The notes under the pieces were generated by a model, which made no database searches, was not told the DNA's origin, and saw only the letters and a program-made list of their open reading frames with translations. 64,000 nt of DNA from JBBSAT01 sp044223665 (GTDB taxonomy: Bacteria > Myxococcota_A > Polyangia > Polyangiales > Sandaracinaceae): NCBI GenBank assembly GCA_044223665.1, contig JBGALT010000017.1, forward strand, positions 1 to 64,000. The letters run 5' to 3'. The translations under genes and the position numbers were made by a program. Positions 8,218 through 17,900 of this stretch are shown one piece after another (within the stretch, counting starts at the first letter, position 1; each line of letters opens with the position of its first letter).

Positions 8218-9396
8218 TCAGCAGCCGTGCACGCTCTCGACGAACGCCGTCGAGCTGGCATGGAGGGCGCCGCACGAAGCGGGGCACAGGATCATTCGCC
8301 CTGCGCCGGCCACCAGCACGATCCCGTCCGCGCCCGCGCATGCGGCGAAGTCGGTGTGCATCGGGAGCGGCGTCGCGCCGACCCCGTCGCGCAGCTCGAG
8401 CGTCAGCGACGTCGGATCCACCCCCGAAGGGGCCGGGTACGCGCATCCCGCCATCGAGATCGCAGCGAACGCCTCGTGCACCCGCGCCGAGGCGTCGGTC
8501 GAGAGGTCGAGCGAGAGCGCGACGCCGGTGCCGCCCGCCGCGGCCACCCCGTCGGCGAAGCTCCGGGTGGCGCCCATCGAGACGACGGCGGTGCGCACGC
8601 CGTCGGTCGTGCCGCCGGCAGCGATCGCGTCGATCGCGGCGAGCGACGGATCGCACGCGACCGGATCACCCCCCGTGACGAGCACCGCGAGGACGTCGGT
8701 GCCCAGATGGGCGGCCGCGAACGCGCCCGCGTGATCCACGGCGCCCTGGAGCGCGGCGGAAGTGGTGCGCGTGCCGCTCGGTCCGTGCACGGAGAGCGAC
8801 GCGGTGATCGCGTTGGTCACGCTGGGGGCGGGCCCGATCTCGACGTCGGGCGTCGCGTAGTCGGCCGCGACGCAGGAGTCGCTCGCCGCGCCGCTGCACA
8901 TGCCGAAGCCCGGCGTGATGATGATGCACGGGCCGCAGGTCCCGCAGTCCGCGTCCAGGATGCAGCTGGTCGGGCACGAGGTCGCGCTGGGGAGCCCGTA
9001 GTACTGGACGCCCACCTGCGTGCTGGCGCTCGCGCCGGCGACGTGAGAGCCGAGGCCCTGCTCGAGCGCATCCCAGCGCGTGCCCCCGCCTCCCGGGAGC
9101 GGATCACCCATCGCCCCGGACTGGTCGATCATCACGTACATCGCGACCGGCAGTGGATCGAGCGCCGTCCGACAGGCGCCGGCGTCGGCGCTGCCCGCCT
9201 CGGAGGAGCCTGCATCGAGCGCGCCCGCCTCGAGGGCACCCGAGTCGATCGGCCCCGGCGCGTCCACGGCGCCCTGGGCATCGGTGCCGGCGTCGGCGCC
9301 TGCCCCGCCGTCCGCGTCGGCGACGGCGCCGCCGCAGCCGGCGCCGAGCGAGGTTCCCACGGCCAGCACGAGCGAGAGCGCGAAGCGAGAGGTCAT
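8218..9396 (-). CDS. Von Willebrand A-like lipoprotein
   Basis: A 392-residue lipoprotein. The signal region ends at LGAGC (Cys 21), followed by a spacer of about 50 residues rich in Asp-Ala-Gly/Ser. The rest resembles a von Willebrand A fold: VAMYVMIDQSGAMG gives a degenerate MIDAS (Asp-x-Ser) near residue 90, and VLAVLVTGGDP follows later. A Cys-rich insert with six or more Cys lies near residues 130-170, typical of myxobacterial secreted VWA proteins. The Ser of the second MIDAS position is replaced by Ala, so metal binding may be weak. The start is the ATG at 9396; the longer frame upstream is Arg-rich. Function is unknown. Confidence 0.78.
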   Translation of the reverse strand: MTSRFALSLVLAVGTSLGAGCGGAVADADGGAGADAGTDAQGAVDAPGPIDSGALEAGALDAGSSEAGSADAGACRTALDPLPVAMYVMIDQSGAMGDPLPGGGGTRWDALEQGLGSHVAGASASTQVGVQYYGLPSATSCPTSCILDADCGTCGPCIIITPGFGMCSGAASDSCVAADYATPDVEIGPAPSVTNAITASLSVHGPSGTRTTSAALQGAVDHAGAFAAAHLGTDVLAVLVTGGDPVACDPSLAAIDAIAAGGTTDGVRTAVVSMGATRSFADGVAAAGGTGVALSLDLSTDASARVHEAFAAISMAGCAYPAPSGVDPTSLTLELRDGVGATPLPMHTDFAACAGADGIVLVAGAGRMILCPASCGALHASSTAFVESVHGC

Positions 9397-9457
9397 GGCC
9401 GCAGCGTAGTACGTCGGGACGCAAACTTCGATTTCCGGCGTCGACCTCGCGGAACCG

Positions 9458-10399
9458 TCAGCCGAGCTGCATCGCCCGGCGGACGAGCCAGTACGCGGAC
9501 GCGACGCCGATGCCGTAGACGAGCCCGGTCCGCGCACGGGGCTCGAAGGGACGGCCGCGCACGGCGCGCACGACGAGGAGCGCCGCCCCGACGAACGCGA
9601 GCTGCCCGAGCTCGACACCGACGTTGAAGCCGAACAGCGCCGGCACGAGCGCGCGGCTCGGCAGCGCCGTCTCGCGCAGCGCGCCCGCGAGGCCGAGCCC
9701 GTGCACGAGACCGAAGAAGCCGGCGACGGCCCAGGGCGCTCGATGCACGGACGAGGGCGTCTGCCGCAGCGCCTCGCGCGCGACGAGGAGCACGCTGAGC
9801 GCGATCAGTGCCTCGACGAGCGGCGGGTGCATGCGCACGACGTCGAGCGCCGCGAGCGCCAGCGTGAGCGAGTGCGCGAGCGTGAACGCGGTGATGGTGA
9901 CGAGCAGGCGTCGATCGATCCGCGAGACGAGGAGCAGGCCCGCGAGGAACGCGAGGTGGTCGAGCCCGAAGAGCACGTGCTCGATCCCCAGCGCGATCCA
10001 GGCGCCCAGGCCGGACGAGGGCGCCGAGAGCGCGACGCGCGGCGTGCCGGCGTCGAGCATGGCCTCGAAGGGCGCCGCGCTCTCGCGCTCGACGACGAGG
10101 ACGACGCGCAGGCGCGTGCCCTCGAGGCCCTCGACGCCGAGCTCGCCCTCGAGGCCGCGATCGCCGCAGTCGAGGACGCTGCCGTCCTCGTGGCAGTGCG
10201 CGGGGAACACCGGCGCGACGCGGTGCGAGGCGGGCAGGCGCGTGTCGACGGGTGCGGACCAGCCGACGAGATAGCGACCCTCCTCGTGAGGCGCGAGGGC
10301 GAGCACACCGGGGGAGCTGTCGTGCGCGCGCGCGGGCTGCGCCATCGACGACACGACCGCGATCGAGGCCACGGCGAGCATCCGCGCCGTGCGGCTCAT
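9458..10399 (-). CDS. HupE/UreJ-family membrane protein
   Basis: A 313-residue protein with a cleavable signal (about 1-25, ending at ARA-HD), an extracytoplasmic domain (about 25-140) and then about six membrane segments. The HupE/UreJ signature GIEHVLFGLDHLAFL sits at about residue 150. In hydrogenase and urease operons such proteins are proposed nickel or metal permeases, but no such genes are here. Its ATG overlaps the stop of the upstream PpiC gene (ATGA), so the two are translationally coupled. The pairing suggests a shared envelope role, perhaps in metal handling; this is inferred. Confidence 0.8.
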   Translation of the reverse strand: MSRTARMLAVASIAVVSSMAQPARAHDSSPGVLALAPHEEGRYLVGWSAPVDTRLPASHRVAPVFPAHCHEDGSVLDCGDRGLEGELGVEGLEGTRLRVVLVVERESAAPFEAMLDAGTPRVALSAPSSGLGAWIALGIEHVLFGLDHLAFLAGLLLVSRIDRRLLVTITAFTLAHSLTLALAALDVVRMHPPLVEALIALSVLLVAREALRQTPSSVHRAPWAVAGFFGLVHGLGLAGALRETALPSRALVPALFGFNVGVELGQLAFVGAALLVVRAVRGRPFEPRARTGLVYGIGVASAYWLVRRAMQLG

Positions 10400-11220
10400 C
10401 GCTCCTCGATCTCCCAGTGATCGCGCAGCGCGGCGATCGAGCGACGGGCGCGCTCCGCGCGGCGTTCTTCGCGGAGCGCGTGCTCGGCGTCGGGGCGCGC
10501 GCGCTCGTACTCCGCGGCCGAAGCGGCCGTCCGCTGCTCGATGCGCACCACGTGCAGCCCGAAGCGCGAGCGATGCCGCGTCCAGACGTCGAGCGCGTCG
10601 GTGTCGAGGCCCACGACGAAGTCGGCGCCGAACGACTCCGCGAGATCCTCGAGGTGGCGCCCTCGGTAGTGACGCCCGCCGGTGAAGGAGTCGCCCATGC
10701 CGATCGGCGAGGCGCCGGCGCGCAGGTCCGCGAGATAGACACTGGCCCGCGCCTCGGCCGCGTCGTCCGTGCCCGCGACGAAGACGTGCTCGAAGTCGAC
10801 GCGGACCTCTTCCGCCCAGCGCTCGGCGTGCGCGTCGAAGTAGGCGCGCACCTCTTCTTCCGTCGGATCGGGCACGGGATGCTCGGCGACGACGACGGCC
10901 TCCATCAGGCTCGCCACACGCTGCCGCACGCGGGCATCGCCTCGATCGAGCCCGCGCGCGAGCCCCTCGCGATAGAGCACTTCCTGGTCCACCCAGTCGT
11001 CGACGAGCGGCGCGAGCTCTTCGTCGCTGGGCGCATGCCCGTGCTCGTGGAGGAACGCGTCCGCGAGATCGCGACGCAGACCGTCGTCGATGGTGATCGT
11101 GCGGGGCACGTCGGACGCATCCTCGGACGTGCGCACGTGATCGAAGAGCGCGAGCAGCGCGCCGGCGACGACGAAGTGCACGATCGGCTCGGTCGCCATG
11201 CGGCGCCAGGTCGAAGACAT
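10396..11220 (-). CDS. PpiC-type peptidyl-prolyl isomerase, membrane-anchored
   Basis: A 274-residue protein with one N-terminal membrane anchor (about residues 10-30), a SurA/PpiD-like helical chaperone segment (about 40-130) and a parvulin-like C-terminal domain (about 135-245). The family catalyses proline isomerisation and helps fold exported proteins. Catalytic residues are not well conserved, so chaperone activity may dominate. It overlaps the HupE gene by four bases. The likely client is HupE or its extracytoplasmic domain, because of the coupling; this is inference. The start ATG at 11220 follows a short leader shared with the divergent lipoprotein gene. Confidence 0.75.
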   Translation of the reverse strand: MSSTWRRMATEPIVHFVVAGALLALFDHVRTSEDASDVPRTITIDDGLRRDLADAFLHEHGHAPSDEELAPLVDDWVDQEVLYREGLARGLDRGDARVRQRVASLMEAVVVAEHPVPDPTEEEVRAYFDAHAERWAEEVRVDFEHVFVAGTDDAAEARASVYLADLRAGASPIGMGDSFTGGRHYRGRHLEDLAESFGADFVVGLDTDALDVWTRHRSRFGLHVVRIEQRTAASAAEYERARPDAEHALREERRAERARRSIAALRDHWEIEER

Positions 11221-11313
11221 TCCGCGAGGATGCGCGCTCCTCGGTGCGCCCGCTCGCGCTTTCTCGCGAGCGGTGGCTGCGGAGCGCGGCCCCGGCGCTC
11301 CTCGCGTCGTACG

Positions 11314-11916
11314 ATGCCCGACGTGACTCGCCTCTCGTTGGTCCTGGCCGTGTCGGCACTCGCAGCGGGCTGCGCCGACGGCTCGGCCTCGCAGATGCCG
11401 GCGACGTGCCGGATCGAGCAGAGTCTCCGCGAGCGCTACGCTGCGTGCCGTCGCGCACGGCCGGAGGGACTACGGGCCGAGGACGTGTCGGCCACCCCCG
11501 AAGAGCTCACGATGTACCGGAGCGGCGATCCGAACGTCTCTCGCGTGTGTGCGTTCCACGTCGACACCCTCCGAACGGACATGGCCGGTGAGGGATGCGA
11601 CACGAGCCTGTCGGCAGACGAGGCCGCGACGCTCACCGCGGCCCGCGCCCAGCGTACGGCTCCGCTCCGCGCCGGATCGGACGAGGCGACCCGCGTCCTG
11701 GCCGAGCACGCCCGTCTGCGCGACGTCGTCTGCGCCTGCGGCGATGCCGCCTGCGTCGCGGCCGCCGAGCGAGAGCACGCGACCTTGCCGCTCGAAGCGC
11801 TGCGATCCGAGCCCGAGGTCGTCCAGTCCAACTTCGATCGGATCGGCGCCGAGTGGCACCTCTGCGCGACGCGGCCCCAGATTCTCTCCCCCGAGCGCTG
11901 GCAGCGGGTGCGGTGA
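11314..11916 (+). CDS. Small Cys-containing lipoprotein, unknown function
   Basis: A 200-residue lipoprotein with a short signal peptide ending at ALAAGC (Cys 20). The mature part has about seven further Cys spread along its length, which could form disulfides, and is otherwise helical and charged. I recognise no family. It diverges from the PpiC-HupE pair, starting 93 bases away, and converges on the megasynthase gene, whose end is 56 bases downstream. Confidence 0.65.
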   Translation: MPDVTRLSLVLAVSALAAGCADGSASQMPATCRIEQSLRERYAACRRARPEGLRAEDVSATPEELTMYRSGDPNVSRVCAFHVDTLRTDMAGEGCDTSLSADEAATLTAARAQRTAPLRAGSDEATRVLAEHARLRDVVCACGDAACVAAAEREHATLPLEALRSEPEVVQSNFDRIGAEWHLCATRPQILSPERWQRVR

Positions 11917-11971
11917 GGCACGAGAGACCGGCGCGCCCGCCGGCCGCGTCCTCGCCCGATCGTCGAACGCC

Positions 11972-14900
11972 TCAGGCGCGCGCCGTCGCGCGACGCGCTG
12001 CGACCTCTTCACGGCTGCCGGGCAGCACGTGGACGTCGACGCCGGTCATCGTGGCGAGCAGCACGCCGCCCGGGTCGACGAGGTAGGCGTCGAAGCTCGC
12101 GCGGCTCTCGGTGTGGCCCTTGGCGACCACGACGCAGCGTACGTGCGCCGCCGCGGGGAGCGAGCCGTGCAGCGTCGTCTCGCCGATCGCCGTCGGCAGC
12201 GAGGCGCCACCGACCGCGTGCTTGGTCCACAGGACCGCGAGCTGCAGCGCGCCGTCGAGGAGAGCCGTGTCGGTGATCGCCGCCGGGTCGCTCCAGCCGA
12301 GCGAGCGCGCGGAAGCGAGCGTGCCCTCGATGCCCTGGGTGCTCTCGCCCTTCACGGCCTCGATCGCGTGGAGCATCGGCCCGTGGAACAGGACGTACCC
12401 GTCGTAGACCACGTCGTCTTGCGTGGTCAGCGCGCCGAGCTCGGGCACGGGGCGCACGCCCGAGGGCGTGGCGTCGAGCTCCACCGTCGCGCGGTAGTGC
12501 GGGGTGCCCGGCTTGCCCTTGGCCGGCGCGCCGGAGAGGAGGACCTCGACGGTGCCCGGGTGGCTCTTCTTCGCCGTGACGAAGAAGCGGTCTCCCGAGC
12601 CCTCGTAGCCGCCGAGCACGATGCCCTTCAGCACGACGAGACCGCGCACACGGCTCACCGTCCCGGGCTGGACGGCAGCGGCGACGCGCGCGCAGAGCTC
12701 GAGCGCGCTCACGGCCGGGAGCACCGCGCCGCCCTTCACCACGTGGCTCGTGATGAATGGATGCGTGCTGCGATCGATGTGCGTCGCGAAGCGCTGCTCG
12801 GTCTTCGGGCCGCTGATCGGCTCGCCCGCGCCCTCGTTCAGCGGCTTGGGCTCGCCGCCGAGCACGAGCTCGACGTCGCTCCCCGATCCGCTCGCGAGCT
12901 CGTCGACGAGCCAGCGCGCGCCCGCATCGAGCGCGATCAGCGGCACGCCGAGCGACTCGAAGTGCGCCTTGAGCTGCGGCGTGACCATGCCGCCCTCCCA
13001 CGGGCCCCAGCCGAACGACTTCACGATGCAGCGCGCGCCCTCGGCCGCGCGCCGCGACGCCTCGGCGCCCGCGACCTTGTTCAGGATCTCGTTCGCCATC
13101 GCGTAGTCGACCTGGCCCTGGTTGCCGGCGCGCGCGGCGACCGACGAGAAGAGCCCGATGATCTTCAGCGGATCCTTGCCCGTCGCCGCGAGCAGCGCGC
13201 GCAGGCCGTTCACCTTCGTGTCGAAGACCTTGTCGAACGCCGCGTCGGTCTTCTCCGCGATCAGCTTGTCGGCGAGCACGCCCGCGCCGTGCACGAGGCC
13301 CGAGATCGGCGCGCCCCACGCGTGGCGCACGTCGTCGAGCGACTTGGCGAGGGCCGCCGCGTCCTGCACGTCCACCGCGAGGTAGCGCGCCGCACCCCCG
13401 GCCTGCTCGATCGCCGCGATCGTCGCGCGGACCTCGCGCGCATTCACGATGCGCTCGACGCGCTTGCCGAGCTCGGCAGGCGTCACCTTCGTGCCCGTCG
13501 CCTTCGCGTCGTCGAGCAGCGCCTTCTTCAGCGCTGCATCGCCGCTCACGCCGCGCGCGGCGGCGGGCTCGTCCTCGAGCGCGGTGCGACCGAGGAGCAC
13601 GAGGCGGCACTTCGTCTCGCGGGCGAGCGCGATCAACGTCACCGCCGTCACGCCGCGCGCGCCGCCGCTAGCGACGACGATGTCTCCCGGCGCGAGAGCC
13701 GGAGCCGAGCGCGCGATCGAAGCCGGCACGCTCTGGAGCACGATGCGCGCGCCACTCTCGGCGAGGCCGACCTCGGTGTCGGTGCTGCCGTGCACGAGCT
13801 CGCTCGCGAGCGCCTCGCCCACGAGCTCGGCCGCGCGGCCGCCGCACGCGACGTCGATCGCGCGCACGTCGGCCTTCGGCCACTCCTGCGCCGCCGTCTT
13901 GGCGAGGCCCGCATGGCCGCCGGCCCACGCGCGGATCGGCGCGCTGACGCAGCCGCTCAGGCCGAAGTCGCCGCCGGTGTCCTGCACCGTGACGAAGAAG
14001 CCGCCGCTCTTGCCGGCGCGCGCGCCGAACGTGCGCGCCGCGCGGAACGCCTCGCGCGCCGTCGCGATCGCGGCATCGACCGTCGGCATCTCACGCAGGC
14101 CCGCGAGGACGATCGCCCCGTCGGCCTCGGCCGGGATCTCGCGCACGACCTCGGCGCGCACGCCGCGCTTGGCGAGCGCCGCCACGAGCGCGTGCGCGAT
14201 GCCGCGCTCGTCGTCGGTCACGACGAGCTTCTCGGCCTCGAAGAGCGAAGCGGCCACGATGCCGCCGGCAGCGCGTGGAACGGCCCGGAGGACGAAGCGG
14301 TGGGGCTTGCCCGACGCCATCTCGTCGACGGCGGCGGCCTCCGCCGCGGGCTGGGATAAAGCCGTGACCGCGCTCGTCGGCACCGATGCGGTGCCGGCCG
14401 GCAGGTGCTTCTGCAAGTGCTCGACGATCTGGCCGACCGTGCGCAGCGCACCGAGCGCCGCCGGATCGAGGTCCGGAAGGCCCGGCGCCTGCTCGCGCAC
14501 CGCCGCGAGGATCTCGACGCGCTTGATCGAGTCGATGCCGAGATCGGCCTCGAGCTCCATCTCCATGCCGATCATCTCGACGGGGTAGCCGGTCTTCTGC
14601 GCGACGACCTCGAGCATCGTCTTCATCAAGTCGACGTTGCCGCCGCCGCTCGCCGCGGGCGCGGCGGCCTTCGCAGCCGCAGCCGACGGAGCGGCCGCCT
14701 TCGGCGCCGCGCTCGACGCGGGCAGGTGCTTCTGCAGGTGATCCACGATCTGGCCGACCGTGCGCAGCGCACCGAGCGCCGCCGGATCGAGATCCGGAAG
14801 CCCCGGCGCCTGCTCGCGCACCGCCGCGAGGATCTCGACGCGCTTGATCGAGTCGATCCCGAGATCGGCCTCGAGCTCCATCTCCATCCCGATCATCTCG

Positions 14901-17900
14901 ACCGGGTAACCCGTCTTCTGCGCGACGACCTGGAGCATCGTCTGCATCAGATCGACGTTGCTGCCGCCGCTCGCCGCGGGCGCGGCGGCAGGCGCCGCCT
15001 TCGCGGGCGCAGCCTTCGGCGCCGCCCCGGAGGCCGGGAGGTTCTTCTGCAGGTGCTCGACGATCTGGCCGACCGTGCGCAGCGCGCCGAGCGCGGCCGG
15101 ATCGAGATCGGGAAGGCCAGGCGCCTTCTCGCGCACGGCCGCGAGGATCTCGACGCGCTTGATCGAGTCGATGCCGAGATCGGCCTCGAGCTCCATCTCC
15201 ATGCCGATCATCTCGACCGGGTAGCCGGTCTTCTGTGCGACGACCTCGAGCATCGTCTGCATCAGATCGACGTTCGACGTGGCCGCCTTCGCAGCGACGG
15301 GGGCCGGGGCGGCGACGGGTGCCGGCGCGGGACGCGCGGCGATGGGCGCGGGCGCGACGTAGGCAGGCGCGGCGGGCGCAGCGTACGCAGGCGCTGGCGG
15401 CGCGACGTACGCGGGCGCCGCCGGCGGGAGCGCGTAGCTCGGCGCGGGCGTGTAGGCCGGAGCCGGCGCGGTCGGCACCGCGCTCGCACCGCCGAGCATG
15501 CTCGCGAGGCCCGCGAAGCTCGTCTCGGCCGAGCGGAGGAACGCGGCATGCGCCTCGCTCATCGACCTCGCGAACGCGGCGTGCGCCTCGGCCGTCTGCC
15601 GCTGCGACTCTTGGTAGGCCTGGATCCACGCGACCTGAGCGCTGGGAGGCATCGGGGGCTTGGTCGACTGCTGCGTCATCGTGGAGCTCGTTCGGGTGGA
15701 GACCGGGAGAGAAGACTGGACGGGCGCCGGCGCGATGGCCATCGCCGTGCGCGGCGCCGCGGCGGGCGCCATCGCCACCGCCTTGGGCGCGTGGCCGTTC
15801 GTGCCGTTCGTGCCGTGGCCATGACCGTTGGCACCGTTCGCCGCCTTCGGCGCGACCGACTTCGGCGCGCTCGGCGCCGGCGAGGCCGCGAGCATCTGCA
15901 GCCCACCGCCACCGCCGCCCGACACGACCGACGCGGCCGCGACCGGCGCGCTCTTCGGACGCTCGGGGTTGGGCTTCGGAAGCGCCGCCGCGCCGCCCTT
16001 CGGCGGGTACGGCTTGGCGTAGTTCGAGCCGTTGAGCATCAGCTTCATCTTCGGCTTGGGCCGCGTGCGCGGATCGCTCTCGACCTCGAAGCCGATCCAG
16101 AGCGCGCCGAGCTTCACCGGCAGGCCGCTCACCGCCAGGCGCGCGAGGCCCTGCTGGAACGCGGCGAGATCGGCGGCCCCCTTCTTGTCGAGGGCGATGG
16201 CTCGGTGCGGCCGATCGCCGAGGATCTTGCCGACGAGCCCCGTGAGCACCGAGCCCGCACCGACCTCGACGAACGTGCGCACGCCCGCCGCGTACATCGC
16301 CTCGACCTGGTCCACGAAGCGCACCGGCAGCGCGAGCTGCTGCGCGAGCTGCGCGCGCGCCTCCTTGCCGCTCGGGTACGGCTTGGCCGTCGCGCTCGCG
16401 AGCACGTCGCACTTCGGCAGGCCGAACGAGATGCCCTCGAGGAACTTCGCGAAGGGCCCCGTCGCGCCCTCGACCACGCTCGAGTGGAACGCCGTCGCGA
16501 CGTCGAGGCGCTTGAAGGTGAGCCCCGCCTTGCCGAGCTCCTTCTCGATCGCCTCGATCGCCTCGGTCGGGCCGCTGAGCACGGCCTGATCGGGCGCGTT
16601 GTCGTTGGCGACGACGACGTTCTTGCCCTCGATCATCGGGCGGAGCTTCGCCGCGCTCGCGACGACCGCCGTCATCGCTCCCTTGGTGGCCGCGCCCGCG
16701 TCGCGCATCAGCTCGCCGCGCTTGCGCGCGATGGCGAGCATGTCCTTGCTGCCGATCGCGCCCGCCGCGCAGAGCGCCATCACTTCGCCGAAGCTGTGAC
16801 CGGCGACCGCGCTCGGGATGACGCCGATGGCGTCCATCAGGCGCAGGTACGCGAGCGACGCCACGCCGAGCCCGGGCTGCGCCCACTCGGTCGCCGTCAT
16901 CTCGGCTTGCTGCTTCTTCTCGGTCGCGAGGTCGAGCGCCGGCGGCGGGAACACCACCTCGCCCACCGTCTTTCCGTCGAAGCGAACGTCGGCCGCCGCA
17001 TCGAAGGGCGCGCGCGCGGCGTCCCACGTCATCGCGATCGGCGCGCTCATCCCCACGTACTGGCTGCCCTGCCCGGGGAACACGAAGCCCACCTTGCCCT
17101 CGTGGGCGCCGGTCTCGAAGTACACGCCCGGCGCCGCGAAGGGCTTGCCGGCCGCGACCTTGTCCGCCGCCGCGCGCAGCTTCTCGACGAGCTCGCGATC
17201 GCTCGAGGCGACCACCGCGCAGCGTGCCGCCGCGCGCGCATCGAGGCCTTCCTGCGTATGCCGCGCGAGGAAGCGCAGCATCGCCGTGGTGTCGTCCTCG
17301 TGGTGCCGGCGCTCGGCCGGCGAGAGAGCCGTCTCGACGCTCTTGGCCATCGAGCGCAGCTCGGTCGCCAGCGTGCTCGCGTCCGTCGCCGTGAGCACCA
17401 CCATCTCGCTCGACGCGACGCGCGCACGCGGCGCCGCCTCGGCCGGGCCCTGGTACTCCTCGAGCGCGAGGTGGAAGTTCGTCCCGCCGAAACCGAAGCT
17501 CGAGATGCCGGCGCGGCGCGGGTGATCGCTGCCGCGGATCCACGGGCGCGCCTTCGTCGACAGATAGAAGGCGCTCTCCTCGATCTTCATCTTCGGGTTC
17601 GGCGCGCTGACCTTGATCGTCGGCGGGAGCACCTTGTGGTGCACGGCCATCACGGCCTTGATGAAGCTCGCCGCGCCGGCCGCGCTCTTGGTGTGCCCGA
17701 TCTGCGACTTCACGCTGCCGAGCGCGCACCAGTTCTTGCCGCCGCGCCTCTCCGCCGCCTCGCCGAAGACCATGTTCAGGCCCTCGACCTCGGCGGCATC
17801 GCCCGCCTTCGTCCCGGTGCCGTGCGCCTCGACGAGCTCGACCGTGTCCGGCCCGTAGCCCGCGATGTCGTACGCGCGACGGATCGCCTTGGCCTGCCCC

